Part shown: piece by piece, positions 11,153 to 22,793 of the stretch
Position numbering within the stretch: the stretch's first letter is position 1
Layout: the number at the start of each line of letters is the position of its first letter
From: Phytophthora quininea
Taxonomy: Eukaryota; Oomycota; Peronosporomycetes; Peronosporales; Peronosporaceae
Assembly: GCA_011947345.1 (NCBI GenBank)
Contig: JAAVTG010000012.1
Span: 1 to 64,000 of the forward strand
Length of the DNA stretch: 64,000 nucleotides
Direction: 5' to 3'
Program-made: the position numbers and the translations under genes
The notes under the pieces: generated by a model
Seen by the model: only the letters and a program-made list of their open reading frames with translations
The model's database searches: none
What the model was told of the DNA's origin: nothing

Positions 11153-12845
11153 TTAGCAGCCTGTGCCGCCGGCGATGATCAAACACGACGTGCTGTCGAA
11201 CATGGCCATGATGTTGGTCATGATGGACCACACGATGGCGAAGCTCAGGTAGAACGTTGTGAGGCCGCCGATCAACTTGCTGTGGCCGCCGCGGCGAACG
11301 AGTTCTTGTGTCGCCTCCTTCTGCGGGGGCAACAGGAACAAAAACACCCACGAAAAGATGGTCATCGCGTACATGATGATGATCGTGTACGTGATGTCGG
11401 CGCGGATGGAATGGTCGTCCTGCTGCACCCGCTCGTTGCTGACGTTGAAGTGGCCATCGATGGCGAGCGTCAGCGACGTAGCAAACGGCTGAGCCACATT
11501 GGAGACAGTAGTGATAAGACCATACACAGCGGCCTCATTGCCGACCTGCGCTAGCTCCACCACGCAGAACGTCGAGATGATCCAGCCCACTCCGTATGGG
11601 AGCTGGACGGCAATTGGTGGGCCGAGCCAGAACCATTGACTGCGGAAAACATCCCAGACGGTGATAAGAGAGACTGTGCAGTCGACGACGATGACCGCAG
11701 CGCCAGTGATGACGATCATCAAGCGCCAGTTCCAGTGGAGCCCCCACTTGGATGTGATCATGATCCCGGAGGCAAAAATCAAGTTGCTGAGGATGTCACT
11801 GAGCGTATTGTTGAGCGGAGTCACGCCCACCATGTAGTTGGCCACGGGGAGCTGCCGGTGTACGTGATGTTGGCAAAGATGCCAGCGAAGAAGAGGTAGG
11901 CGATAATCTGGTACACAGCGCGAGAGCATATCAAGTTCCAGAAGCTGTGGATGTATTCGCGGAAGTTGGCCGGCTCGGCCTTCTCTTCCGTGATGAAGTA
12001 CCATGTCATCGGAAACACGGGCAGTGTAAGCACCGTCACAATGATCATCAACTGAGGAAAGCTCAACGAGAAGTTGAAGTCGCCACCGTAGTCTTCGCCG
12101 TTGAAAAAGAAGCCTACCAGGATCTCGCCAAAGATCACCATGCCCGTCCGAACAGTATAAATGCACGACTGCGTCTTGCCGCGTTTGTCGAGAGGTTCAC
12201 GCTGAGCTAACTCGCACGTGATACTGTCGGCACAGACGTCCGACAAGACGTAGCCCACAGCGGCGAAGAACATGATGATCACATACTTGGCACCTTCGTT
12301 CGACGCGTCGTAGTTGATGCGAGCCTTGATCTCCGGCGTGTAGTCGGCAATGTCGATATCTCGATCTGACGGAACCGTGAAGTAAGGTTTGCCGGCGGGC
12401 ATGATTGCCATGATCAAGAGCATGACAAAGCATACCCCCAGCCGATGAGCATGTAAGGACGGCGACGATAGCCGAAAATTGGTCGGCAGTCGGAGAGGAT
12501 GCCGTAGAAGACCTTGAAACTCCACGGTAGCACCACGAGCTGCGTTGCAGCCGTGACTTGCGAGCCGGAGCAGTTGAGGTATTTCTGCAGGAACGGGTAG
12601 ATCGTCTCAGGCAGCAGGCCGTAGACCAGGCCGACCGTCGCGTACTGGAAGAGCAAACCGATATTTTCCCGGCTCATCAGTACCGGCATACCTCCTTCAC
12701 GTAGGGCACCGCCTTCGATGTCGGCTTCAGGGGTCTTGACGCCGACATACCCGCCTTCAACGTCCTTGGATAGGGAGCTACCGCTCACGAATGACAAGCG
12801 CTTGGGCATGTCAACATCAGCGTTGGGCACGGTGCTACCTGCCAT
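11153..12845 (-). CDS. FBT2: folate-biopterin transporter family protein
   Basis: Second BT1-family carrier of the array. Start MAGSTVPNADVD at 12845, just below its initiator; longer readings upstream cross the promoter and are rejected. All family blocks are present (LNCSGSQVTAA, FKVFYGILSDCRPIFGYRRR, SDVCADSITCELAQREP, SKWGLHWNWR, AGGTGC-stop). Two frame changes split it. In GWG-VCFVML at about 12437 a G6 run reads G5, and in SSP-VANYM near 11850 a C5 run reads C4. With both counted the length is an exact 565 codons. Distinctive residues such as AQVGNEAAVYG and FNVSNERVQQDD show divergence from FBT1. Closest in spacing and promoter type to FBT1. Confidence 0.87.
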
Positions 12846-12871
12846 GGCTGGAGACTGGCGTAGTTCGGAGA

Positions 12872-12887
12872 AAATTGGAGATTGCGC
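12872..12887 (-). promoter_or_regulatory. Oomycete initiator of FBT2
   Basis: The minus strand reads GCGCAATCTCCAATTT, 14 of 16 matches to the consensus, placed 27 bases upstream of the FBT2 start codon. Confidence 0.65.
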
Positions 12888-13347
12888 CACAGCTCGTGGC
12901 CGACACTGTGGCGGCGCTGAGCGGGGCAGGATAGGACTGCCACATGATGCTGTTGATTCAACGACCGATTTCGCAAAGATGGTCTGGAGAGCTTTGCTGC
13001 GTTGCTCTCTCTTGTGTTTTGCTACATAGTGAAAACATTTAACTGCAGTAAACCGGAGATGTGGCGTCGAGGAATCCCTCATTCCATTGAGATCGGTCTC
13101 TTGCAACTCCTCGAGGCATGACGCGATTTTCCTGCTCAAAGGACCACAAAGTGCACAACCCCGCGAATCCTCTCAGCTGTGTTGCTTGCACATCAAGACT
13201 GTGAGCACATCGCTTGCGTGGAGACGCATTCATGCGATTGCAAGGGACAGAGCAAAATGCATCATGAATTCAAGGAACTACAACTTGTGGCTCAAAAGAA
13301 GAAGCGTGCTGATTGTACACGTACGAGCTTGAGCTCAGTCGCCATGC
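12888..13347. other. Spacer between FBT3 end and FBT2 promoter
   Basis: About 460 bases. Short open frames here have no recognisable features, and I see no repeat or RNA gene. Confidence 0.4.
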
Positions 13348-15061
13348 TCAGCAACCTGTACCGCCAGCGATCACCAGACATGATGTACTGTCGAAAATGG
13401 CGAGGATATTGGTCGTCACGGACCACACCAGAGCAAACGACAAGTAGAAGACCGTCAGACTTCCAAGGAACTTGTTCTTTCCGCCCGTGCGAACAAGCTC
13501 TTGGGTTGCTTCCTTTGCGGCGGTAAGAAGACCAGGAATACCCACGAGAAGATGGTCATGGCGTACATGATGATGATCGTGTACGTCAGGTCGGTTCGGA
13601 TCGAGTGGTCGTCTGACTGGATGCGAGTGTTCGTGATGTTGAATGGGCCATTGATCAACAGAGTTAACGTCGATGCGAACGGTGATGAAATGTTGCCGAC
13701 GGTGGTGACCAGGCCGTACATTGCTCCCTCGTTCCCAAGCCCCGCCAATTCCACCACCACGAACGTAGAAATGATCCACCCGATGCCGTACGGAAGCTCC
13801 ACCGCTATCGGAGGACCAAGCCAGAACCACTGGCTCCGGAAGACGTCCCAAACAGTGATGAGCGAGCACGCGCAGTCCACGACAATGACGATAGCTCCAG
13901 TGAAGACGGTCATCCAGCGCCAGTTCCAATGGAGACCCCACTTGGACGTGATCATCATGCCGGCACCAAAGAGGACGTTGCTGAGGATGTCGCTGATAGT
14001 ACTGTTAATCGGCGTGACCCCACCATGTAAGAGGCTACCGGTGAGCTTCCAGTGTATGTGATATCGGCGAAGATACCGCTGAAAAACATGTAGAAGATCA
14101 CTTGATACACGGCCCGGGAGCACAGGAGGTCCCATAGACTACTGATGTACTCGTGGAAGTTGGCACGCTCTGTCTTCTCTTCCTTGATGAAGAACCACGT
14201 CATCGGTAGCACTGGAACCGTCAGCACCACCATGATGATCATCAGTTGAGGGAAGCTCAGCGAGAAGTCAAAGTCGCCGCCGTACTCCTCGCCGTTGAAG
14301 CAGAAGCCGACGATGATTTCGCCGAGAATGACCACCGCCGTTCGAACCGTGTAGATACACGACTGCGTCTTGCCGCGTTTGTCGAGAGGTTCACGCTGAG
14401 CGAGTTCGCACGTGATACTGTCGGCACAGACGTCCGACATGACGTAGCCGAACGCCGCGAAGAACATGATGATGACATACTTGGCGCCTTCCGACGGAGC
14501 GTCGTAGTTGATGCGAGCCTCGATCTCTGGAGTGTAGTCGGACACATCGACGTCTCGATCCGAAGCGACGGTGTAGTAGGGCTGACCGATTGGCATGATG
14601 GCCATCACCAGCAACATGATGATGCAAATGGTCCACCCGATGAGCATGTAGGGTCGACGACGGTATCCGTAGATGGGTCGGCAGTCTGACAGGATGCCGT
14701 AGAAGACTTTGAAGCTCCAGGGAAGCACGACGAGTTGTTTGGCAGCCGTTACTTGTGACCCGGAGCAGTTGAGATACTCCTGGAGGAACGGGTAGATAGT
14801 GGCTGGGAGCATGCCGTAGACGACCCCGACGGCGGCGTACTGACATAGCAATCCGAGGTTTTCCTTGCTAGTGAGTACAGGCATTCCACCTTCGCGCAGG
14901 GCTCCATCTGGACCACCTGGAGGCGGTGCACCGATCGCCTGGGGTGTCTTGATACCGACGTATCCATCCTCGAGATCCTTAGCTTGCGAAGCTCCGCTGA
15001 CGAACGAAAGACGCTGGATATCGGACGGACCATGGCCTTTAGCGGCGAGCGAAGCCGGCAT
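13348..15061 (-). CDS. FBT3: folate-biopterin transporter family protein
   Basis: BT1-family carrier, start MPASLAAKGHG at 15061. It differs from FBT1/2 in having a Pro-rich cytosolic stretch (GAPPPGGPDGALREGG) and CQYAAVGVVYGMLPATIYP in the first spans. The part at 14172-14951 appears identical base for base to FBT4, while the rest differs, which suggests gene conversion. Two apparent one-base losses break the frame: in YMVG-VTPIN near 14029 (G5 read as G4) and in LPPQ-KEATQ near 13518 (A4 read as A3). With both restored the gene is 572 codons and ends AGGTGC-stop (TGA at 13348). Confidence 0.87.
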
Positions 15062-15111
15062 TTCTAGCAATTGCCACGAAGCTGGATCTTGGTGCTTGCG
15101 GGGAGAAAGGA

Positions 15112-15127
15112 AACTTGGAGAATGAGG
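15112..15127 (-). promoter_or_regulatory. Oomycete initiator of FBT3
   Basis: The minus strand reads CCTCATTCTCCAAGTT, 14 of 16 consensus positions, 51 bases upstream of the FBT3 start. FBT4 has the same core, so the promoter is shared along with the coding block. Confidence 0.65.
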
Positions 15128-15673
15128 ATTATCCGAGCCTTGAAAGCTCCACTAGGGAGAACGCGGTAGCATGAAAGCGGAGTTTGACTCGTTCCTTGAC
15201 ACTATTGAGTAAGAAGCTATCCTTGTCCTTATTTGCTGCGATCTGCTCGCACCGGCCAAGCTCTGACCATGGCATTCAACGATGCGGGTCGTGTGAGTTG
15301 TCAAACGGACCTGAAATTCCGTCCTGATCAAGTTGACGAAGATCGGGGAGGAGTGAAAGCTGCAACATTCCCTCTCGTCGACGACGTAGAAAGCTGACAG
15401 GGAAGCAAATCGATCGATATAGGCCAGCTGGGGAAACCAGCGTACAATGCGCTGGCCCAATTGAAGGCTCTAGTTGGAAGTGTCATGTTGGAGGTGGTCA
15501 CCGCCTGCTGATGATGACCAAGCAGTAGGCCTTTCGGTACCATAACCCACCACAATGCTCGTGGTCAAGCAAACCTCCTTCAGTAGCAGCGTATCCATTT
15601 ACTATGTCAATGCAGTGGTTATCAAACAGTTATCGCTGGTTGAAGTTCACTTCAACAGACGGTGATATGACGC
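15128..15673. other. Spacer between FBT4 end and FBT3 promoter
   Basis: About 545 bases without a recognisable gene, repeat or RNA. Confidence 0.4.
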
Positions 15674-17400
15674 TTAGCAGCCTGTGCCGCCGGCGATAAT
15701 GAGGCAGGACGTGCTGTCGAAGATGGCGAGGATGTTGGTCATGACCGACCACACCAGTGAGAAGCACAGGTAAAGGACTGTGAGTCCGCCGAGAATCTTG
15801 TTCTTCCCACCCTTGCGGACCAGCTCCTGGGTTGCTTCCTTTTGACGGGGCAGCAGGAACAGGAACACCCACGAGAAGATGGTCATAGCGTACATGATGA
15901 TGATCGTGTACGTGATGTCGGAACGGATCGAGTGGTCGTCTGACTGGATGCGAGTGTTGGTGATGTTAAACGGACCATCGATCAGCAACGTCAAAGTGGT
16001 GGCGAACGGGGACGCGATGTTGCTCACGGTGGTGATCAGACCGTAGACTGCGCCTTCGTTTCCGAGCCCCGCAAGTTCGACCGTCACGAACGACGAGATG
16101 ATCCACCCGATGCCGTACGGGAGCTCCACCGCTATCGGAGGACCAAGCCAGAACCACTGACTGCGGAAGACGTCCCAAACAGTGATGAGCGAGCACGCAC
16201 AGTCCACCACCATGACGATGACCCCAGTTAGGACGATCATGAAGCGCCAGTTCCAATGGAGACCCCACTTCGATGTAATCATGATCCCGGCTGCGAACAG
16301 CAGGTTGCTCAAGATGTCGCTGAGCGTACTGTTGATCGGCGTGACCCCACCATGTACGACGCCACCGGGGAACTTCCAGTGTAGGTAACGTTAGCGAAGA
16401 TGCCGCTGAAGAAAATATATGCGATCACCTGGTACACCGCACGACTACAAAGTAGCTCCCAAAAGCTGTTAATGTACTCGCGGAAATTCGCGGCCTCCGT
16501 CTTCTCTTCCTTGATGAAGAACCACGTCATCGGTAGCACTGGAACCGTCAGCACCACCATGATGATCATCAGTTGAGGGAAGCTCAGCGAGAAGTCAAAG
16601 TCGCCGCCGTACTCCTCGCCGTTGAAGCAGAAGCCGACGATGATTTCGCCGAGAATGACCACCGCCGTTCGAACCGTGTAGATACACGACTGCGTCTTGC
16701 CGCGTTTGTCGAGAGGTTCACGCTGAGCGAGTTCGCACGTGATACTGTCGGCACAGACGTCCGACATGACGTAGCCGAACGCCGCGAAGAACATGATGAT
16801 GACATACTTGGCGCCTTCCGACGGAGCGTCGTAGTTGATGCGAGCCTCGATCTCTGGAGTGTAGTCGGACACATCGACGTCTCGATCCGAAGCGACGGTG
16901 TAGTAGGGCTGACCGATTGGCATGATGGCCATCACCAGCAACATGATGATGCAAATGGTCCACCCGATGAGCATGTAGGGTCGACGACGGTATCCGTAGA
17001 TGGGTCGGCAGTCTGACAGGATGCCGTAGAAGACTTTGAAGCTCCAGGGAAGCACGACGAGTTGTTTGGCAGCCGTTACTTGTGACCCGGAGCAGTTGAG
17101 ATACTCCTGGAGGAACGGGTAGATAGTGGCTGGGAGCATGCCGTAGACGACCCCGACGGCGGCGTACTGACATAGCAATCCGAGGTTTTCCTTGCTAGTG
17201 AGTACAGGCATTCCACCTTCGCGCAGGGCTCCATCTGGACCACCTGGAGGCGGTGCACCGATCGCCTGGGGTGTCTTGGTACCGACGTATCCATCCTCGA
17301 GTTCCTTCGCTTGGGAGACCCCACTCACGAACGACAGCCGCTGAGGGTCAATGTCTGCGTTAGCTGGGCCGCGGCCTGTTCCAGCGAGTGAGGCTGGCAT
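15674..17400 (-). CDS. FBT4: folate-biopterin transporter family protein
   Basis: BT1-family carrier, start MPASLAGTGRGPANADID at 17400 and stop TAA at 15674. The central segment 16499-17278 appears identical to FBT3 at a constant offset of 2,327 bases. The C-terminal third instead resembles a separate paralogue (GVIVMVVDCACS, FNITNTRIQSDD). One frame change at about 16352 breaks the gene: YMVG is followed by SRRSTV because the G5 run in the Val-Gly-Val codons reads G4, exactly as in FBT3 and FBT5. With it restored the gene is 576 codons. This is the last array member before the transposon block. Confidence 0.87.
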
Positions 17401-17443
17401 CGGTGGTGTTGGGAGGAGTTGGGGGCCTTGTGAGTCTCAAGGA

Positions 17444-17459
17444 AACTTGGAGAATGAGT
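17444..17459 (-). promoter_or_regulatory. Oomycete initiator of FBT4
   Basis: The minus strand reads ACTCATTCTCCAAGTT, 44 bases upstream of the FBT4 start. Its last 15 bases match the FBT3 initiator. Confidence 0.65.
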
Positions 17460-17875
17460 GATTTGATGGCGTTTGGTTTGAAATACTCGGACACGATGGT
17501 GCTGTCATCTCCTGGTAAGCACACGATGGGAGGCACGACCGACCAAGGTTGCATTCGGCCTCGACTAGTCCTTAAACTTGCTATAGGAGAGACCATGGTC
17601 TGGGGATCTGCTCGCACGGGCGCGGTGCATTCAAAGGGACACGGCAACATGTCAAACGGTAGCAGGCCGTAAACGCATCCGCATCTAGGTTGATGCGCTG
17701 ATCAGGGATTAAGATCAGTCTGGGTCAGGACTGCACCAGCGGTGGCCGCGGAGAGCACGAGGACGGACGCAACTACTCGCATGGTGGGCCTGCCTCGCTG
17801 CGAGTTGTCGAATGGCCAGCTCCTTCCTAGTCTTTACGACGCCAAAGAGAGGACAGATGTGGCTGAGAAATGCGA
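17460..17875. other. Spacer left of the hAT insertion
   Basis: About 415 bases upstream of FBT4, before the hAT element. Nothing recognisable. Its sequence would continue at 25593 if the hAT element were removed. Confidence 0.4.
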
Positions 17876-17883
17876 GTTTGTAT
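17876..17883. repeat. Left 8-bp target duplication of the hAT element
   Basis: GTTTGTAT here and again at 25585-25592 directly flank the two hAT termini. Eight bases is the normal hAT target duplication. Confidence 0.85.
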
Positions 17884-18089
17884 TAGGGCTGTCAACTTTT
17901 TGCCCGGACCGAACTCTGCTCCCGTGGGCTCTACTCTACCATAGGAGTCCAAGCCTGCGCTGGGAAATCCGTGGGCTCCCACCAGGCCACTATTCAAAAC
18001 TGAAGCCTAGGTAATTATTTTCAATACTGAAGTATGTACACCATTTCCCACTCAAGTTCCAAAGCTTCCCATTGACTTTGCAAAACGAG

Positions 18090-18100
18090 GTTTTTGACAA
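18090..18100. repeat. Left 11-bp target duplication of the LINE
   Basis: GTTTTTGACAA occurs here and at 21340-21350, on both sides of the LINE. It is part of the mariner terminal repeat, where the uninterrupted right copy reads GTTTTTGACGAA. Confidence 0.8.
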
Positions 18101-21100
18101 TATAATGTAATGATTGACGTGTTCGCGTAGCCAATTACACCTGCGCTAGGCTCTGTTTAGCAAGTCGGCGGCATAAGGTGGTGTCCGCATACGTCGATTC
18201 TCCCTTGGCCGGAAGCGAGTCCGCGATGCTAATCATGAGTGTCTTTCATTTCTGTCGGTCGTGAGGAGCAGCTGGAGCGCGTCGAGGTCTTTATCCGTGC
18301 GGAGGCGGTATCCACATCCGCTAGCGAGTAGATCCTGGTCGAGTACAACGGGTAGCGTCGTGTGCGCTCGTCCTCGCCATCATTTACCTGTTGATGCAAA
18401 ATAAGTCTTCATTTGCAGGAACGCTGGTATAGTTCTTGGGCGACGCAGGGTGTGGCCGAATAGGCCCCATCGTGCTTTGGTAATGCGATGGCGCAACGGA
18501 CGCTCTTCGCAAGCTTCATAGAGTGCCTCGTTGGATATCCGGCGGGGTATCGCACGTTGAGGACGGACCGTAGCTGCCTGCGGTGAAAACTTTCCAGTCA
18601 GCGTGTCTGCGTCGGCGTGAGAGCCCAGGTGCCGCAATTGTACAGGAGTATCGGTAACACGTAGCAGTTGTAAAGCCGGATGCGGGTCTTGTCAGTGATC
18701 TTGTGCGGGCGGATCCAGACTGTCCAGAGTGTACGTAGTGCAGCAGCCGCCAATGTCTTGCGGCGAGAAACGTCTTCCATATCGCCGAGGAGGGAGCCGA
18801 GCTTGCGTGTGCCTTTCCATGCTTCTTCAGCTCCACGATCTCGATGCGCTTGTTTCTTGGGCGACGGCGACATACATCTTTCGAGCTTTGTGAGCTCGGT
18901 TTTCGTCGTGTTCATCGTCAGTGACCATCTTGCTAGCACTGTTGGTGCGTGGGTCTGGATGAGCTCGACGAGCTTCGAATCGTGGCATATGAAGTCGGCG
19001 TCGTCCGCGTACACGATCATTTGGTCGAGGAGATCGGGTGGCATGGCGGGATGGCTGGCTAGGTCTCTGAACGCGGCTTCTAGATAGATGACAAACAAAA
19101 CTGGTGAGAGTGAGTCGCCTTGTGGAGTACCTGTGTTGCTGAGAAAAGGCTGGAGTCGGGTCTTGTCGACACGTAGTGTCAGCGTCGTATCGGAGAGCAG
19201 TAGGCGGATGAGGCGAATTTCGTCGTCGTGGAGGAATGTCTGGAGTACCTTGATCAACTGGGCGCGGTCGATGGTGTCGAAGGCTCTGGAAAGGTCGATG
19301 CCCAAGACGTGTGTGACGTTCTGAAACTTTTGAACTCTTGCGCAGAGCCATTTGTGGGCCCAGACTGCGTCTGCCGTGCTACAGAACCTGTGGAATCCGC
19401 TCTGGTGAGCGGAGAGGTACTTGTCAACTGCTGGTGTGATTCGGTGGAGAACTATCAGCGAGATCGCCTTTCGAATAGTGTCTAAAAGTACGATTGGGCG
19501 TAGGCTTGAGCATACTCGAGGCTTGTTGGGCTTTTGAAGGCAGAGCAGCGTACCGGCTCCGAGAGCAAGTAGTTCGCCACGTTCGAAGCTACGGTTCAGT
19601 AGTTCAGCGAGTCGTGGCGCTAACTCGTCGGCGGCGTACTTAAGCAGTTCGGCGGGAATGTTGTCTGGTCCGGCCGCTTGGCCGTTGTTGAGGCGGCAAA
19701 GCGCTTGTCGGAATTCTTCGGGGGTAACTGGAGTGGTTAATGCCTGGGCTGTCGTGTCCTCGGCCATGGCCGTCCTGGACTTGTCGAGGAATTGGTCTTG
19801 GAAGTGGTCACGTACAACGGAGTTAGCCTTTTTGGGTGTAGTATATACTTACCTGTGTCATCGCGGAGTAGCAGCCGTTGAGGTGCCTTGCGAGAGTGAC
19901 CGCGGACGGCTTCGAACATCTGAAACGAATCGCTGGTGGCTTCAATGCGCGAGATGGTGTCGTCGAGGTCTCTGTTAGCCAGTTCGCGGCACCGATCTCG
20001 GATCTGGTGTAGGTTCTTGTTGCGTTGGCGTCGAAGCGAAGTAAGGTCACTCGTCATGTCGTTGTAGATACGTAGTCGGAGTTGACATTGTAGTTCCGAT
20101 AGCTGTGCAAGAACTGGGTCGTTGTATCTCCGGTGTTGATTTGGTCGCGAGGGTTGGAGTCCGGTGGTTTGGTTTGCTGCATCTTGGACGTGCTTGAAGA
20201 CGGAGTCCCATTGCTTGGCGACGGATGTGCCGTCATCGTCCTTTGCTTCGGGTAGTAGGTCTTTGAGAGTCCTGGCGTATGTCGTGCGTGTGTCATCGTC
20301 ATGGACGAGATTGGCACAGGCAAGTTTCATGACAGGTCGGCGTCGTTGGCTCGGACTGAAGCGAAGGCGGGAAGCTCCGACAAATAGAAAGTCTGCCGTG
20401 ACCAATTTATGGTCGGAGGAGGTGAGCGTTCCGCCCCAGGACTGAGCGTCGAGGCATAAGCAGCGGCAGTTCTGTTGGCAGAGGACGTAGTCGATCTGGT
20501 TGTAGACAGGATGTTCCTGCCGGCGTTGGCTCCAGTTTGTCTTGTGTCGCGCTCGTTTCTGAAAGGCTGTATTCGTGGCAAAAAACGGTAAGTATCACAA
20601 AATTCGGCGAGAACGCGCCCGTTTCGGTTGCGAACGCCTCGGTCATGAGGTCCAAGGAAGTGTTCTTCAGTGGTACGGCGACCGAGCTTGGCGTTGAAGT
20701 CTCCTGTGATGACGGTGATGTCCCGGCGGGCGAACTGATCGATGGCAGATCTGAGGTCCGCGAAGAAGGTGTCGACTTCTGTGAGGGGCCTGCCGCTGTG
20801 TGGCGCATACGCGGTGACGATGTTTAGTAGCCCGACTTGTGGTAGGCGCAGTTGAAGAATGCCGATACGGTCGCTGTGGGCCCAGTACCGCCGTAAATAC
20901 GGGACGAGACGGGGGACACAGCGAAGCCGATACCATGGTGCTCATGTGTTGCTGGAAGTGTAAGGAGGGTGTAGTCTCCGATCTCATAGCGCCCGAATTT
21001 GTAGACCTTGGTCTCTTGGAGGCCTAGTACGTCGACCCGGTACCGTTGGAGGTCTCGTGGGAGCGTATCGAGCTGCTTGATTAGGGAGCCTAGAGACTGA

Positions 21101-21339
21101 ACATTAAAAGTGCCGAATCTGAGGCGGTCAGTACAGTTAGTCCGATAGGGAAGATGCTTGGTTGGCGGGGGTGTTAGTTGGTCCAGTGGGGTTGCCACCG
21201 GTGCTTGAGGCCATAGAGATAAGGAGAGACTCGCAAGGAACGTGCAGGCGCAGCGAAGCGCCTGCTGGAAGCCCGCGAACGGCATTCCACGCCGTCCACG
21301 CGTTCTGGGGGAGGGCGTCACCCCAACCCCAACCAGAAA
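18101..21339 (-). mobile_element. LINE (non-LTR retrotransposon) nested in the mariner left terminal repeat
   Basis: A 3.24-kb insertion bounded by 11-bp duplications, typical of target-primed reverse transcription. Order on the minus strand is an AP-like endonuclease, reverse transcriptase, then a C-terminal region. The 3' end lies at 18101 in AT-rich sequence without an obvious poly-A tail. It is probably close to full length, since it starts just upstream of the endonuclease. Clade is not assigned. Confidence 0.85.
18380..21285 (-). pseudogene. LINE polyprotein: AP-like endonuclease plus reverse transcriptase
   Basis: The endonuclease part has FGTFNVQSL (Asn), VLGLQETKV (Glu), AYAPHSG, TGDFNAK and SSDHKLV, which are the metal- and DNA-contact motifs of the exonuclease-endonuclease-phosphatase fold. 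The reverse transcriptase at 18598-19767 has GPDNIPAELLK, GIDLSRAFDTI, GTPQGDSLSPVLF and the catalytic box YADDADF. The tail carries LRHRITKARWGLFGHTLRR, typical of LINE C-termini. The frame changes several times (near 20825, 20400, 19760 and 18620), so it is inactive as written. I place the start at 21285 because no open frame begins closer to the 5' end, but this is uncertain. Confidence 0.85.
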
Positions 21340-21350
21340 GTTTTTGACAA
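21340..21350. repeat. Right 11-bp target duplication of the LINE
   Basis: GTTTTTGACAA, the partner of the copy at 18090-18100. After it the mariner terminal repeat resumes with GTTTAGGTTTTATTACGAG. Confidence 0.8.
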
Positions 21351-21430
21351 GTTTAGGTTTTATTACGAGAAAAAGGGCATTTCCCACAAGTGCAAATTTC
21401 GTACGCTTGTTATCCCACAAGTTGCAAAGC

Positions 21431-22560
21431 CTACTTGCCCAGCTCCATATCTTCCTTGCGCTCGGCAGCGCAGCAGACACGAAGGCAGTGCCGCTCCATT
21501 CTCGACACCAACCGCCGTGTAATTGCTCCCTTTGCGACTTCAACACCCTCCTTCATGATCGCCATTCGGTGAGCAGTAAAGTTGTCGTAGTTGCCGCGTA
21601 CAAGCAGCTCCTCTTTCTTCTCTGCTACGTATCGTTTGATGTGCGTCTTGAGAATGTTCCAGCAGCCTTCAATGGGGTTGAGCATTGGGCTGTAGGGAGC
21701 GAGACGTGGCAGTACTAGCCTAGATCCATTGAGGATGCCGTCTGCCACCAGTAGCTCCCTGACCAACGATTCCACCTGACTGTGGGCTGGAGCATTATCG
21801 GTGACGATTACGACCTTGTTGGAAGGCTCCAGCTCGCGGTACTCATCCGTACTCTGTGCCGCTACAAATAAATCAGCCACGAATCTGGCGTTCTCCTCCT
21901 TGCGAATAGAGCCATCGTGTGTCTGCATGAGGATGATGGCCGTCTCGGGCGACACACCACCTTGTACGTGCAAATTTTCTTCTTGAGATGGCGGAAGAGC
22001 AACCGTAGCACGCTCCCCGACACGAGACCAGCCTTCTCCACGGAAGAGGTACATGTTAAAGTTCGTTTCGTCGTGGTAGACGATCATGTCGCCCTTCTTG
22101 ATTTGCTTATTGAGCGCTTCTACGAACTTCTTTCTCTTGTCCTTGTTTGTCGTGTTATTCATCGTCACCTTCTCAATACGAAGCTTCTTGACGCTGTAAA
22201 TCATGCCGTGCAAGGCACGGTGTACAGAAGGATTGCCCACGACGACACTCAAGTCGCTGTGTAGGCGGTCGATCATTTGCTGGCACGTGTGGCGGCAGTC
22301 TTCGTCCAGATATTCCTCAATCTTGGCCATCACCTCCATTGTCATCTTCACACGGGTTGGGCGGACGCCACCATGGGCGTTGTCAGCGGTCTCGGCTCGC
22401 AACACACTGCGTCTTGCCATCCAGTAGTGACAGTGACATCGTTGCTAGAGGCAACCGACTGCCAGTTGCGTCCTTCGCGAAAAGCTCTAACAACCCTCTC
22501 CTTGACGACTTCACGCTCATGGCGACGTGCTTCTCTGGACGGCTGGGGGGCGGACGGCAT
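21431..22560 (-). CDS. Tc1/mariner-type transposase
   Basis: DDE/D transposase that cuts and pastes its element at TA sites (family knowledge). The likely start is MPSAPQPSREARRHERE at 22560, followed by a basic helix-turn-helix region. A one-base shift near 22422 leads into the long frame beginning MARRSVLRAE. Catalytic motifs: VYHDETNFNMYLF, VVIVTDNAPAHSQ and YSPMLNPIEGCWNILK. It lies between the two terminal repeats in the normal position. About 375 residues, the usual size. Because only one frame change is visible, it is the best preserved transposase in the nest, in line with a younger insertion. Confidence 0.85.
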
Positions 22561-22793
22561 GCTTCGCGAGAGGTAAAACTGGAAATGACACGTGCGAAGG
22601 CCCTCAGCCACAAAATTCGAGCTACAAACGACAAGCGTACGAAATTTGCACTTGTGGGAAATGCCCTTTTCTCGAAATAAAACCTAAACTTGGTTTTTCG
22701 TCAAAAACCTCGTTTTGCGAAGTCAACGGGAAGCTTTGGAACTTGATTAGGAAATGGTGTACACTTTGCAGCGTCCAGTTCCTGACTTTCGCC

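Larger units (their letters stand above)
18039..22759 (-). mobile_element. Tc1/mariner-type transposon nested in the hAT element
   Basis: TA dinucleotides at 18037-18038 and 22760-22761 flank inverted ends starting CACCATTTCC. The terminal repeats run about 140 bases and include GCAAAACGAGG and GGGCATTTCCCACAAGTGCA; the left one is split by the LINE. Without the LINE the element is about 1.47 kb, a normal size. It carries one transposase gene on the minus strand. Confidence 0.87.
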
